A program made the translations under genes and the position numbers. A DNA stretch of 64,000 nt from Cladorhizidae sp. MBARI D1340-BT2. Taxonomy: Eukaryota > Porifera > Demospongiae > Poecilosclerida > Cladorhizidae. Shown piece by piece: positions 24,801-33,609 of the stretch (within the stretch, counting starts at the first letter, position 1; every line of letters starts with the position of its first letter). The notes below the pieces were generated by a model. That model saw nothing but the letters and a program-made list of their open reading frames with translations. It was not told the origin of the DNA and searched no databases. The stretch lies in NCBI GenBank assembly GCA_028752905.1, contig JAQNBH010000009.1, forward strand, positions 45,679,165 through 45,743,164, given 5' to 3'.

Positions 24801-27800
24801 ATGTGTGCGTTGCCAAACTTTATTCTAGGAGAGAGAGAGCAGTGAAATGGAAATAGAGAACTTTTATACCGACCAACTAACTCGCTCTGACTCCTGATGT
24901 TAACTACTCTGACTGCTAGTGCTACTAATTAACTCACTCTGACTCTAGTATCACTAATTAACTCACTCTGAATGCTAGTATCATTAGTTAACTCACTCTG
25001 ATTGATGGTTTCACTAGTTAACTCTCTCTGACTGCTGGTATCACTAGTTAACTCCTGACTGCTGGTGTCACTAATTAACTCACTCTGGCTGCTGGTGTCA
25101 TTAGTTAACTCACTGACTGCTGGTGTTACTAGTTAACTCCTGACTGCTGTTGTCACTAGTTAACTCACTCTGACTGCTGGTGTCACCAGTTGCATCACTG
25201 CATGTGAGCGTGTCCCTGATTGGGTAACCCAGTCATTATAAGTCACCGGCATGATTGTAGACGTACTGATTTCAAATGACCTGAAGACAGGAGGCATTCC
25301 AAACATATTGCTCTGCACAGATCTGTATGTGGACTGCCACTTACCTTGTGCTGTCGACCCTGGGTAGTCCAGTGCTATTCAATCGTGGTGTTCTCGGCAT
25401 GTTGGTGGAATCCCTCCAAAAAGGAAACAAGCTTCTGGCCATGACCAGTGCGTGCAGAATCTCATGTTTGGTCACAGCAAATGCAAAGTCAGGACTTCTG
25501 TTCCGCACGCCTTCAGGGCAGAAGTTGATGACACCTGCCACTGGTCTGTCTTGCCTATCTTCTGTCTGGCAAGCTGTTGCAAAAGCCACGATTTGCGCTG
25601 AGCCCAGAGAAGTAGAGCAGGCCGACTGATTGGCCGTGATGTAAAGGAGGAAATCTTGATTGGCCACTCCACGCCCATCCTTATCCGGACTGCCCACGAC
25701 ACACGTGTTGATGTTCACCGTGTTAGCATTAGTGTTGCACTGCCTGCATTGCTGGATCAACATGTGTTAGCATTAGTATTGCACTGCCTGCATTGCTGGA
25801 TCAACATGTGTTAGCATTAGTATTGCACTGCCTGCATTGCTGGATCAACATGTGTTAGCATTAGTATTGCACTGCCTGCATTGCTGGATCAACATGTGTT
25901 AGCATTAGTATTGCACTGCCTGCATTGCTGGATCAACATGTGTTAGCATTAGTATTGCACTGCTTGCATTGCTGGATCAACATGTGTTAGCATTAGTATT
26001 GCACTGCCTGCATTGCTGGATCAACATGTGTTAGCATTAGTATTGCACTGCCTGCATTGCTGGATCAACATGTGTTAGCATTAGTATTGCACTGTCTGCA
26101 TTGCTGGATCAACATGTGTTAGCATGTTTCTCCGTGTATTGGTTAGCTAATGATGAGTTTAGAAGTCATTAGCTCCTGTGAATGGTGCAGATGGGGTGAG
26201 AAATAATGTTGCTTGTTGCTTGACCATGCTGATCTGATGGAAGTTAGCCTTCTTGCTCTGATGCTCAAGGTGATCTGATGGAAGTCAGCCTTCTTGCTCT
26301 GATACTCAAGGTGATCTGATGGAAGTTAGCCTTCTTGCCTCAAGGTGATCTGATGGAAGTCAGCCTTCTTGCTCTGATACTCAAGGTGATCTGATGGAAG
26401 TTAGCCTTCTTGCCACAAGGTGATCTGATGTAAGTCAGCCTTCTTGCTCTGATACTCAAGGTGATCTGATGGAAGTTAGCCTTCTTGCTCTGATGCTCAA
26501 GGTGATCTGATGGAAGTCAGCCTTATTGCTATGATACTCAAGGTGATCTGATGGAAGTTAGCCTTCTTGCTCTGATGCTCAAGGTGATCTGATGGAAGTC
26601 AGCCTTCTTGCTCTGATGCTCAAGGTGATCTGATGGAAGTTAGCCTACTTGCTCTGATACTTAAGGTGATCTGATGGAAGTTAGCCTTCTTGCTCTGATG
26701 CTCAAGGTGATCTGATGGAAGTCAGCCTTCTTGCTCTGATGCTCAAGGTGATCTGATGGAAGTTAGCCTTCTTGCTCTGATGCTCAAGGTGATCTGATGG
26801 AAGTCAGCCTTCTTGCTCTGATGCTCAAGGTGATCTGTTGGAAGTTAGCCTTCTTGCTCTGATGCTCAAGGTGATCTGATGGAAGTTAGCCTTCTTGCTC
26901 TGATGCTCAAGGTGATCTGATGGAAGTTAGCCTTCTTGCTCTGATACTCAAGGTGATCTGATGGAAGTTAGCCTTCTTGCTCTGATACTCAAGGTGATCT
27001 GATGGAAGTTAGCCTTCTTGCTCTGATGCTCAAGGTGATCTGATGGAAGTCAGCCTTCTTGCTCTGATACTCAAGGTGATCTGATGGAAGTTAGCCTTCT
27101 TGCTCTGATACTCAAGGTGATCTGATGGAAGTTAGCCTTCTTGCTCTGATGCTCAAGGTGATCTGATGGAAGTCAGCCTTCTTGCTCTGATACTCAAGGT
27201 GATCTGATGGAAGTTAGCCTTCTTGCTCTGATACTCAAGGTGATCTGATGGAAGTTAGCCTTCTTGCTCTGATGCTCAAGGTGATCTGATGGAAGTTAGC
27301 TACTTGCTCTGATACTCAAGGTGATCTGATGGAAGTTAGCCTTCTTGCTCTGATGCTCAAGGTGATCTGATGGAAGTTAGCCTTCTTGCTCTGATTCAAG
27401 GTTGTCACACTTGACCTCCACAGAGCCTAGTAGGGAGAAGGGGGTGGGGAAGGGGAGGGAGTTGGCCTCTAGAGTGTTTTGGAACAGTCTGGCAGACCTA
27501 CTTTCCCCTTGATAACTGCACGCTCACTGGCTGTAGCCTTTAGTTTGTGTATACTCCATATATACACTACAAACTGCATATAATACTTGGAGTAAGCAGA
27601 ACCATCATTAGAGCATCATTAGAGCATCATCAGAGCATTAGAGCATCATTAGAGCAGAGTGATCTGAACTGCTGGGCTCAATGGTATTGCAGCTACTGTG
27701 AAGGCGCGATGGCGGAGCCACTGCGATGGCAGAGCCACTGCGATGGCGGAGCCACTGCGATGGCCGAGCTACTGCGATGGCAGAGCCGAGCTACTGTGAT

Positions 27801-29240
27801 GGCAGAGCTACTGTGATGGCAGAGCCACTGCGATGGCAGAGCCACTGCGATGGCGGAGCCACTGCGATGGCGGAGCCACTGCGATGGCGGAGCCACTGCG
27901 ATGGCAGAGCCGAGCTACTGCGATGGCAGAGCCGAGCTACTGCGATGGCAGAGCCGAGCTACTGCGATGGCAGAGCCGAGCTACTGCGATGGCAGAGCTA
28001 CTGTGATGGCAGAGCTACTGTGATGGCAGAGCCACTGCGATGGCAGAGCTACTGTGATGGCAGAGCCACTGCGATGGCAGAGACACTGTGATGGCAGAGC
28101 TACTACATTGGAAATGAAATGCCTCAAAGCCAAGACATGAGATATTCAAGTGTATTGATGTGTGTGGGTAGAAATATCAAAACATATCTACACACCCTAC
28201 ACACACAGACATCTGATCTAAACCAGAGGCAAAATGCTGCCACCACTCGGAAGATGGGCTGGCCAAGTTACAGAGCTCACCTTGAGGTGTTCCGTTGGCA
28301 CTGGGAAAGGACCACAAAATGTTGGGATACATTTCTGTGCACAGAGCACTAGGCCAGTACTTGGGTCGATTAATGAACCACTGGAGCATTGGCTACATGT
28401 AGTGTGACATACATGAGAATTACCCAATGCAAACCACGATCACTCCACTATCACACAAACAGTCTCACTTGTTGATTAGGATGGGACCTCCCGCAGGAAC
28501 AACTGACAACACTTGTTGTAAGAAGGTCAGCAGCTTGGGAATGATAGTTTCCTGAAGAAATCAAACGCATGCACTTCAGTACATCCATTACATCCATGCC
28601 ATAAAGTGCTTTCCATTTCTTCCTTACCCTCACTAAACTGGCCTTTTCCTGTAAACTGGAATAAATGAAGTCACTAACTCATAACTGAACCACATACATA
28701 TCACATCGCTATGTATATATAATTAACATATATTATATAACTATATATATAATTATATATTACATAGTATAAATAACATAATTATAATACATATCACATA
28801 GCTATAGATAATCAAATATTACATAACTATGCATAATTTTAAATAACATATTATTACATAGATATATATAACTGAACCACATACATCACAAATTATAACT
28901 GAACCACATATATATTGCATAGCTATAGCTATATAATTAGCAGGACATACTTTTCATCGATATCGGCGGAATACACTGGAAGGATCCTGATAGGCTGGTT
29001 CATCTCAGGTAAGGTTTCTCTCTTCTCCCTCCCTCCAACAGGAGCATTTCCCAGTCTCACAGGCACTAGCAACTATGCATGTTCTCAGCTAATTATATTG
29101 CGCACTTTGCTACTTACCTCGGAATTGTATGGAGAAGTTGGTATAACAGCGCTCTCCAGTGCGGAAAGAGAGTTGGCCACCAAGGCGAGTAGTACCACTG
29201 CTAACATTATTGGCAAATGACGACTAGCTGCTACCGCCAT
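778..29240 (-). CDS. LMLN: Leishmanolysin-like (invadolysin, M8) metalloprotease, partial at 3' end
   Basis: Zinc endopeptidase of the metzincin clan. Exons (minus): 29118-29240, 28951-29003, 28628-28655, 28469-28551, 28281-28380, 25345-25751, 25169-25280, 23077-23184, 22861-22937, 22657-22767, 22474-22606 and 778-843. All have GT-AG borders and all phases match, giving 1401 nt or 467 codons without a stop. Residues 1-27 form a signal peptide. HEILH lies at residues 225-229, the third-ligand His at 331 (LNHFEKR) and the Met-turn at 342 (NEAMTG). The His-to-Met spacing of 11 is as I recall it for leishmanolysin. [23 protein letters not shown] and [10 protein letters not shown] are family landmarks. 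The Gly usually following HExxHxx is Val (HALV). Family members are about 650 residues, so the C-terminus lies left of the window. Family assignment is secure; orthology to LMLN rather than a paralogue is inferred. Confidence 0.93.
844..1534. other. 3' end of the LMLN giant intron, unique plus start of a cassette
   Basis: 844-1310 is unique intron sequence with no other feature seen. From about 1313 (tatgtagctgtgccatgttg) it becomes the left part of the repeated cassette also found at 4262 and 5681. Confidence 0.7.
1313..2440. repeat. Repeated cassette copy 1 (with 55-bp array at 1535-2085)
   Basis: A unique left block is followed by about 10 copies of a 55-bp unit (core gtgagctacaatggagccag). 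A unique right block (aaaaacgtaatgcaggaaca to caccaggttgaaaa) leads straight into the 36-bp array. The same order recurs at 4255-5025 and 5670-6735. Confidence 0.95.
2440..4250. repeat. 36-bp minisatellite, ~50 copies, block 1
   Basis: Core ccagtagctggttcctcatg. Because 36 is a multiple of 3 and the unit has no stop in some frames, long false open frames run on both strands (2485-4188 minus, 2537-3556 plus). Lies in the LMLN intron. Confidence 0.97.
4255..5025. repeat. Repeated cassette copy 2 (55-bp array, ~4 copies)
   Basis: Same left block, 55-bp array (4475-4690) and right block as copy 1, about 95% alike by eye, with fewer 55-bp units. Confidence 0.95.
5025..5670. repeat. 36-bp minisatellite, ~18 copies, block 2
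   Basis: Its units repeat the variant order of the end of block 1 (including the tctaggctggttcctcatga short unit). The cassette and its array were therefore duplicated together. Confidence 0.95.
5670..6735. repeat. Repeated cassette copy 3 (55-bp array, ~9 copies)
   Basis: Left block, 55-bp array (5908-6395) and right block as in copies 1 and 2. The left block has an extra ggggacacaccctccca duplication, also seen in a variant form in copy 1. Confidence 0.95.
6735..8250. repeat. 36-bp minisatellite, ~42 copies, block 3
   Basis: Same family as 2440-4250, with internal higher-order repeats near 7300-7660, 7660-7840 and 7840-8090 marked by a gtatagaaccagtagctggt variant. Confidence 0.95.
8251..8929. 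other. Unique intron segment with an old, diverged cassette remnant
   Basis: 8400-8610 resembles the cassette right block in degenerate form (aaaatggccgctatgtgcca, then ctcgtgaaagttgcccccca). On minus, 8760-8860 also reads an acceptor plus [20 protein letters not shown] and a stop at VRSK. This looks like a C-terminal exon but cannot be assigned. Confidence 0.5.
8930..11355. repeat. 25/27-bp minisatellite, ~95 copies
   Basis: Unit core tgcatcagtgtttgctctct, with 27-bp versions carrying an extra CT. All three plus frames are open over 600-800 codons because the unit has no stop in any frame. The gene strand (minus) has stops. Confidence 0.97.
11356..12490. other. Unique intron DNA, no gene supported
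   Basis: Low-complexity and AT-rich in part (tatctatctat near 11820). A 128-codon plus-strand open frame at 11860-12246 has no recognisable domain. Confidence 0.6.
12490..13130. repeat. 41-bp minisatellite, ~15 copies
   Basis: Core ttactccttagagagcttag with few substitutions; LMLN intron. Confidence 0.96.
13370..16510. repeat. 30-bp minisatellite, ~104 copies, with higher-order structure
   Basis: Core ggactacacagagttagttg. 29-bp units with one G lost recur near 13717, 14105, 14825, 15090, 15328 and 15930, marking amplified multi-unit blocks. It ends inside an interspersed repeat (16490-16760). Confidence 0.97.
16490..16760 (+). mobile_element. Interspersed repeat copy A
   Basis: Shares atggagttctacaa, then (after a gap) caaggacttggtagcagctg and acaggagaactccacca with 55850-56220. 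Probably a transposable-element fragment; class unknown. Confidence 0.7.
16761..17840. other. Intron DNA with poly-G tract and unassigned open frames
   Basis: A run of about 20 G lies at 17085-17106. Two minus-strand stretches look coding but are unidentified. 17215-17360 reads [20 protein letters not shown]. 17560-17680 reads [20 protein letters not shown], then [19 protein letters not shown] and a stop. Confidence 0.4.
17840..20885. repeat. 42-bp minisatellite, ~75 units, with duplicated higher-order blocks
   Basis: Core cctctgcttgcactggtcct. 27-bp short units and a ggtcatggctccctcacgg variant recur in a fixed order; the variant appears near 18713, 18953, 19829, 20069, 20423 and 20663, often 240 bp apart. 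Plus frames are open throughout. The minus frame encodes a 14-residue acidic repeat ([14 protein letters not shown]) and is interrupted by TGA only at the six variant units. Confidence 0.97.
21040..22005. repeat. 20-bp (and 16-bp) simple minisatellite, ~45 copies
   Basis: Unit gatagagagatatgtaggta with 16-bp versions lacking gaga or aga. It is nearest to LMLN exon 11 in the giant intron. Confidence 0.96.
22006..22473. other. 5' end of the LMLN giant intron
   Basis: Mostly unique. Two short copies of gtggacaccagccagg lie at 22200-22235. No other feature seen. Confidence 0.6.
22474..22606 (-). CDS. LMLN: LMLN exon 11
   Basis: Encodes [20 protein letters not shown], then AVSRCNL and EPLPADFQ, the family's 'p.C......p...C..D+.av..C.l......Lp..fqy'. 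Ends phase 0 at CAG before gtactg. The next recognisable exon is 21.6 kb away. Confidence 0.92.
22657..22767 (-). CDS. LMLN: LMLN exon 10
   Basis: Encodes [20 protein letters not shown] then [16 protein letters not shown], matching 'GWY.vnys.ae.l.WG...GC.F....C..w'. Ends phase 2; the following intron is only 50 bp. Confidence 0.95.
22861..22937 (-). CDS. LMLN: LMLN exon 9: Met-turn
   Basis: Encodes [20 protein letters not shown] then ALQDSG. NEAMTG is the metzincin Met-turn of the M8 family. Ends phase 2 before gtatgc; the intron after it is 93 bp. Confidence 0.95.
23077..23184 (-). CDS. LMLN: LMLN exon 8: third zinc ligand
   Basis: 36 codons, phase 0 to 0: [20 protein letters not shown], then [16 protein letters not shown]. 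This is the 'EAR.HF.Cp.L.G.ELEnQGG.GT..nHwEKR' signature; the His of NHFEKR is the third zinc ligand. Acceptor taaatccgcag, donor gtgaga. Confidence 0.95.
23270..23405. repeat. 32-bp minisatellite, ~4 copies
   Basis: Core aacagttctgaaccagccct, LMLN intron 7. Confidence 0.93.
23425..24805. repeat. 33-bp minisatellite, ~41 copies
   Basis: Core gcatgcacacctactgagtg. Period 33 keeps two minus frames open for hundreds of codons, which is an artefact. LMLN intron 7. Confidence 0.97.
24888..25168. repeat. 30-bp array made of exon-7 end plus 5' splice site
   Basis: On minus each unit resembles the last 21 nt of LMLN exon 7 (gtgacaccagcagtcaga) followed by gtgagttaa. About nine intronic units; around five keep a gtgagt donor. 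Confidence 0.93.
25169..25280 (-). CDS. LMLN: LMLN exon 7
   Basis: Encodes [20 protein letters not shown] and then [12 protein letters not shown], corresponding to the family's 'h.v..lVTPrV' strand. It begins with one base completing Arg from exon 6 and ends phase 0 before gtgagt. Its last 21 nt and its donor are the seed of the downstream intronic array (24888-25168). Confidence 0.9.
25345..25751 (-). CDS. LMLN: LMLN exon 6: catalytic HExxH exon
   Basis: Begins QCRQC directly after the acceptor. It contains [23 protein letters not shown] and the zinc-binding TKHEILHAL, then SLFPFWRD. It starts phase 0 and ends phase 2 (CACAAG before gtaagt). The residue three after the second His is Val (codon GTC), not the usual Gly. 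The first 32 nt of the exon together with its acceptor are repeated eight more times upstream in the intron (25752-26125). Confidence 0.95.
25752..26125. repeat. 44-bp array made of 3' splice site plus exon-6 start
   Basis: On minus each unit is gttgatccag followed by the first ~32 nt of LMLN exon 6 (caatgcaggcagtgcaatac...). Eight intronic copies precede the authentic one. Each also holds a branch-point-like ctaac. Confidence 0.95.
26215..27400. repeat. 41-bp minisatellite, ~29 copies
   Basis: Core gatctgatggaagttagcct, with alternating gttag/gtcag and gatgc/gatac variants; LMLN intron 5. Confidence 0.96.
27700..28105. repeat. 17-bp minisatellite with ~22-bp variants, ~22 copies
   Basis: Unit gatggcagagccactgc, with gagccgagctactgc variants; CpG-containing, LMLN intron 5. 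Confidence 0.94.
28281..28380 (-). CDS. LMLN: LMLN exon 5: Cys-rich VP.EHL segment
   Basis: Encodes [20 protein letters not shown] then TEHLK, matching the family pattern C..C....CG...VP.eHL. It starts with one base completing an Asn codon from exon 4 and ends phase 0 before gtgagc. Confidence 0.9.
28469..28551 (-). CDS. LMLN: LMLN exon 4
   Basis: Encodes [20 protein letters not shown] followed by GGPILIN, the helix and strand 'tvLPeAi.fw..aL.V' of the M8 N-terminal domain. Acceptor gatttcttcag, donor gtgaga, ends phase 2. Confidence 0.9.
28628..28655 (-). CDS. LMLN: LMLN exon 3 (28-nt microexon)
   Basis: A 28-nt exon encoding LQEKASLVR, preceded by a good acceptor (tttattccag) and followed by gtaagg. 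It links the phase-2 end of exon 2 to the phase-0 start of exon 4, which is strong support for so short an exon. The peptide fits the 'L..e...L(i/v)+' helix before 'tvLP.A..fw'. Confidence 0.82.
28690..28950. other. AT-rich intron segment
   Basis: Repeated tatataattaacat-type runs and three copies of actgaaccacatac inside LMLN intron 2. No gene. Confidence 0.7.
28951..29003 (-). CDS. LMLN: LMLN exon 2
   Basis: Encodes [18 protein letters not shown], matching the 'P-(L/I)-R-I-x-x-x-Y' start of the M8 mature region. It starts phase 0 after an AG and ends phase 2 before gtatgt. Confidence 0.85.
29118..29240 (-). CDS. LMLN: LMLN exon 1: start codon and signal peptide
   Basis: The ATG is at 29238-29240. 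The 41 codons start [20 protein letters not shown], a short basic n-region followed by a Leu/Val-rich h-region, as expected for a secreted or membrane-targeted protease. The exon ends TCCGAG before gtaagt, phase 0. The upstream DNA has an inverted CCAAT motif near 29296, which may belong to the promoter. Confidence 0.88.
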
Positions 29241-31200
29241 AGTTCCTCGCACCTGTGATTATAATGATACCAAATTACGTGAGCCGCTTGCCCAGCCAAT
29301 CTGGTCGCCAGGCCCCTCTTTCGCGAACCTACCGCCACCTGACTGTGCTCTGTAGGTACAAAAAAATGGTGCGCGTAAGTTGCCAAATGACCGGAACTCA
29401 GCAAGAGAGCAAAATATTGAGGTTATGTAATATCGATTATGTAATATCGTTATGTCAACTGAGAGTTCGTTGATTATACAAGTATAATTTTGGCTCAAGA
29501 TAGCATGAAACATTGCTTGTGTGTTTTCTTTTTATACACACACTAGCAGCAGATGAGCTTGCAACCTGCCACCTGGATGGTATTCCCAATAGTTCATGGT
29601 AATCGTAAAGGTAAAGTTCCTACATGCAGGATTGGAAAAGTTGACAAGCCATGACCATCCTGATGTTGGATTTATAGCTTAGTATATAGAGGGGATGGAA
29701 GTGAAATTGATTATTACTCCAAGCTGTAGATGGTGCCATATTAAATTACAGTATATAGTTATCTTCCATGACCATCTGGAAGAATCAATATTGGTGTTTT
29801 TTACTTTCACTGTATATATATCACCTTACAATATATCTGGTTGATGTGGCCTAAACATTCCAAGTATTGCCCCTCATACATAACAGAAAAGGGAGTACAT
29901 CAAGTCAGTACCATTTGCTACAGAAATAGGGAACAAACCCTCTGGATGCAGCAGCAGGCACATCGGGCAGTTCACAGATGGTGTCTGAGCTGCATCTGGA
30001 CCATCACCTCCACCTGGCTGGTAGTATTTTGTATATTTTGACCATAATTATCTCAACTTACTTGCAAATGCATGCTTCAGGTAAAATGTTCAGGTCAGAA
30101 AAGCAGGACCGTCTTTAATTGGGTGTGATTGTGTTCCCCACAGAGAATGCATCCCCAAGGTTGACCTTTGCTGACATTAGACAGACAAGTCCCAGAGAAA
30201 GGCTCCTAGTTTCCCTCTGGGTCTAGAGAAAGGCTCCTAGTTTCCCTCTGGGTCATCACCACATGTATTAGTGCATGTCTATCACTGCATTGCAAATGTT
30301 CCGTGAGTAATTATAACAATGTAGGAAGGGCAAGATAATGGTCTTGATGGGCTGAACATTACCACGAAATTAGGGTCAATTTGCTCATACAACTGGAATG
30401 AAACTTGGAAGGAAGGGACAGGTATGCATCGGATAAAGGCCTTGGTAGAAATGAATGTCTTTGTAGTCTTGTTTGCAACTCCCTACCAGAATAATCTGTG
30501 GATGTGAAACAAAATTCTATCTTGAGTGTATTATAAGCTTTAATGTGATCAACGCTGATAGGATCAGGCTTATGAAAGAAGGTAAGATTTTGTTAAATCC
30601 TCTGGTCAAGCTAACCGTAACATCCAGCCATCCATTGGCGGCTGGACTGAAAATGGTGTTGTACTGAGTGTAGTATAGAATGATAGATGGGGAGGAGGAG
30701 AACTTGGCATGGGCAGATTCAGGAGCCCCAACCCCCTCCCCACCCTAAAATTTGTCTTTGATTAACACTGTCTGTATAGCTATAGTGTTAATAGTCTGTC
30801 AGAATCACCACTATAGCTTAGTACATATATAGTGGTTGATCATTGCTAGTGATAATCAACTAACAGACTTTGCACTAGTGACATAGCTACACAGGAGATT
30901 GACAGCTGCCGTAGTGCATGGAAGTTGCTGAGAAAAGACTGAAACCTGATGACGACCCTTCAGCAGATGACGACCCTTCAGCAGATGACAACTCAAGATT
31001 CAGATGGAGATATTTCTACGGAAACAGCTATTAGTGTGAGGCCAAGCATGTTGGTGAACCTATTGCAGTGATTACCTGGAATGTGCTGGCTTACCTAAAC
31101 TGTTACTACTCAAAGAGAGATGCCCTGTCAAAAATTTTAAAATTTCCAGATAAGGACAAAAATTGTTCTATGGATATTAAGAAGCGAAGATAATGATGTC
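29241..31200. other. LMLN 5' flank and unique intergenic DNA
   Basis: 29241-29400 is the likely LMLN promoter/5'UTR region, relatively CpG-rich. On plus, atggtgcgc followed by gtaagt at 29367-29381 could be a divergent gene's first coding exon (MVR). Short duplications lie at 30190-30255 and 30953-30990. Nothing else supported. Confidence 0.45.
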
Positions 31201-31202
31201 GT

Positions 31203-32280
31203 TCATGAGCCATAATACTCGATTGGCTTCAGGTCCACACATATACGAAGTGCTCCTTCCTTCTCTGGTACAACTACCATTCCGGCACCACTACCATTCC
31301 GGCACACCCCAGGGTAGGTTCGTCCATCTTTGAGATCAACCTTAAAGATGGTTGAGTTCCTTTTAAACTTTGGGGCGTAATGGCAGAGGTACATGTCGGG
31401 GTGTAAATAGTGAATATGGCCGCTTGAGGTGTATCTCAAATTCATCCCCTAAGTTACCCAGTCCTTGGAATAGAGATGGAAACTGATCCTGGACCTTGGC
31501 TAAATTACTGGTGGTTGGGATCTCATCTATTCGGACAGCTAGTTCTAGTGCCGTAATAGCAGGTAACCCTAGGAGGTTATGCTTTTAGCCCATCTATTAC
31601 ATATGTTGGTTGGCTCACTGTTTTCTTTTTGAGGTAGAGGGACTGTCCGAGTACCTTGAGTGATTGGCTGGAGGGTCCACAGAGTATTTTCTTTGCCCTG
31701 GTTAGTGGCAGCCTGTCCAGATGGTAGTAAGTTTCCTTCGAAATTGCAGCTCCCATGTCATGCTTGAAGGTATTCGTTTTCCCATTGAGGCAAAGTGTTG
31801 AGACCCATGTAGAGGAAGGATAGTCTGAGATAGAGTCCAGGAATACCATTGCAAGATAATTTTTTTCTTCTACTTTGACAATGTTCGCTTAGAAAAGCAC
31901 TGGCTTCTTTAATGGCCTTTTCTCTGACATTTGTAACATACTGTTTCTTTTGCTGGACATTTTCCCCAAGGGTGTCATTCGTTTCCACAGTAAGAGCACT
32001 GGCTCTTGTCATTCCTCTCTTTTGTGGGGAATCATCGCTGTCTTCGGACTTCTTCTAGTTCCGCATTTCCAGTGTTTTCTCCTTTGAGTATGTGTTGTTG
32101 TTCTTTGACTGCTTCCCTCTGGTAAATTTTTTTTAGCCTTCTCGAGTGTGAGGTCTGCGTCCATCTGTAGTTGTTGTACAAAACCTTGTGGATTTCTGTG
32201 ACTTTCTCACTTGCTTTGTTATCTGCACAGAAAGATTAGTAATAAGTTAGCTGATCACTAAAGAAAGTCAAAACTTCTGT
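31203..32280 (-). pseudogene. Decayed Ty3/gypsy-like retroelement fragment (gag end, protease, start of RT)
   Basis: Read on minus from about 32280 down: a gag C-terminal piece with AVKEQQ near 32110, then two CCHC zinc-knuckle traces around 31905-31985, each broken by an in-frame stop. A retropepsin-like segment follows (31577-31850, STWVSTLCLNGKTNTFKHDM) with DMGA in place of the catalytic D(T/S)GA. A spacer (31370-31590) leads to the N-terminal reverse transcriptase motif AGMVVVPEKEGALRICVDLK near 31225-31290. The element stops there, so most of RT, RNase H and integrase are absent. Frameshifts and stops show it is dead. Confidence 0.8.
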
Positions 32281-33609
32281 GGAGAAAGAGTTGGCACACC
32301 TGCCAATTCATTTTCAGGTTCAGCTACACCGTTCAGAGCTTTCTTCATGGGGTGGTGTGTTCATGTTCTCCTCCACAAGTAGGCAGGTGCCTCCTTATAA
32401 ATATATATAATTGACTTCTACAGCTGAACTAGAGAAAATGTACTATATAGGAGTGTGAAAAATTGCACTGTGGGTGCAAGGCAAGTGGTATGTCCCCCAC
32501 AATACACGGCATTGGCACACCCTAACCAAGTGTAATTGTACAATGGCTTGTATTTGCTAAATAAAATGTAATCTTTTTACAGGGTGTGCTGTATATTATT
32601 AGCTAGAACTTATCCAAACATAGATTTAAAAAATTAAATAAAAAGCAGGGGGGGGTGTACTGCAGTTGCCTTTAAGTTAGATGTTTCTTGGTGTATAGGA
32701 CACTGTCATGAGATGTTTGTCCTACATATATGCAGACATTAGTTCTTCATGGTTCAGTTCATCCTTCTCCTGCTTATCTGTCAGAGTCATGTCAGGCATA
32801 TATAATGATTGGTTCCACTGGACCAAGCATTTATGTCTGCCATATTCAGGGGATAAATCAACTTCTCCTGTCAAGGATTTCGATGGTCCTATTACCCAAA
32901 TGTTCCAGCAAACGAAACTTAATGTGTTAATGGGCCTGGCAAGGGATATATAGGTTAGATAACAAGTTAAATAATGGAAGGTGTTATAGATAGGGTAACC
33001 TGTTCGAGTTCCATTCCTCACTAAACTGCCTTTTTTTCCTTTTCCTTTTTTTTTTACCATGAAGACTTTGGCCGACTAGTTTAGGAGTCGTTTGATGGTG
33101 GTGGTCTAGGGTGGTGAAAATCCCTTCAGTGCGAGATTCCCCCCCCTAATTCTCAGCATCCACTTGCTCACGTTTTAGCGCCTAATGAAAATACTCATCC
33201 CGTAAAGCCGAGCTCTGTCTAGTCCTATCTGGAGCCACACTTGCTGGAAGTTCAGGGCTTCAGGATTATGAGGTCCCACTTTAGCTGCAAGTAACTTTGG
33301 CATGGGTATATATATATATATATATACACCTATCTAGTACCACAAGAGAGCACAAAGAGAGACTTATCAATCCAGTCACAACCCAATCTTTAAAAATATA
33401 ATTTGTCCGCCCTAAAGTAGAATGCTGATCTTCAGGAGAATGCTATTGCAATGACTTTCTCAATATAATCAACTTATCTCTCGATGTTTTGGCATGATGC
33501 TCTAGAAAACTAGAGTGAAACACAGAGAGAAGTCATTATAAATTCACTGACAGAATGATATGCTTATAATAGAGTGACCAAAGACACTGATTTCCATTGT
33601 CAAGAAAAC
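32281..33609. other. Unique intergenic DNA, no gene supported
   Basis: Contains G and T homopolymers (32648-32656, 33050) and a ta run (33308-33325). Overlapping antisense open frames at 32700-33060 show no domain. Confidence 0.55.

Noticed and set aside
23356..24816. 486-codon minus frame ([11 protein letters not shown] repeats), briefly considered part of LMLN
   Set aside because: Exons 7 and 8 join in phase without it; it is a 33-bp intronic array.
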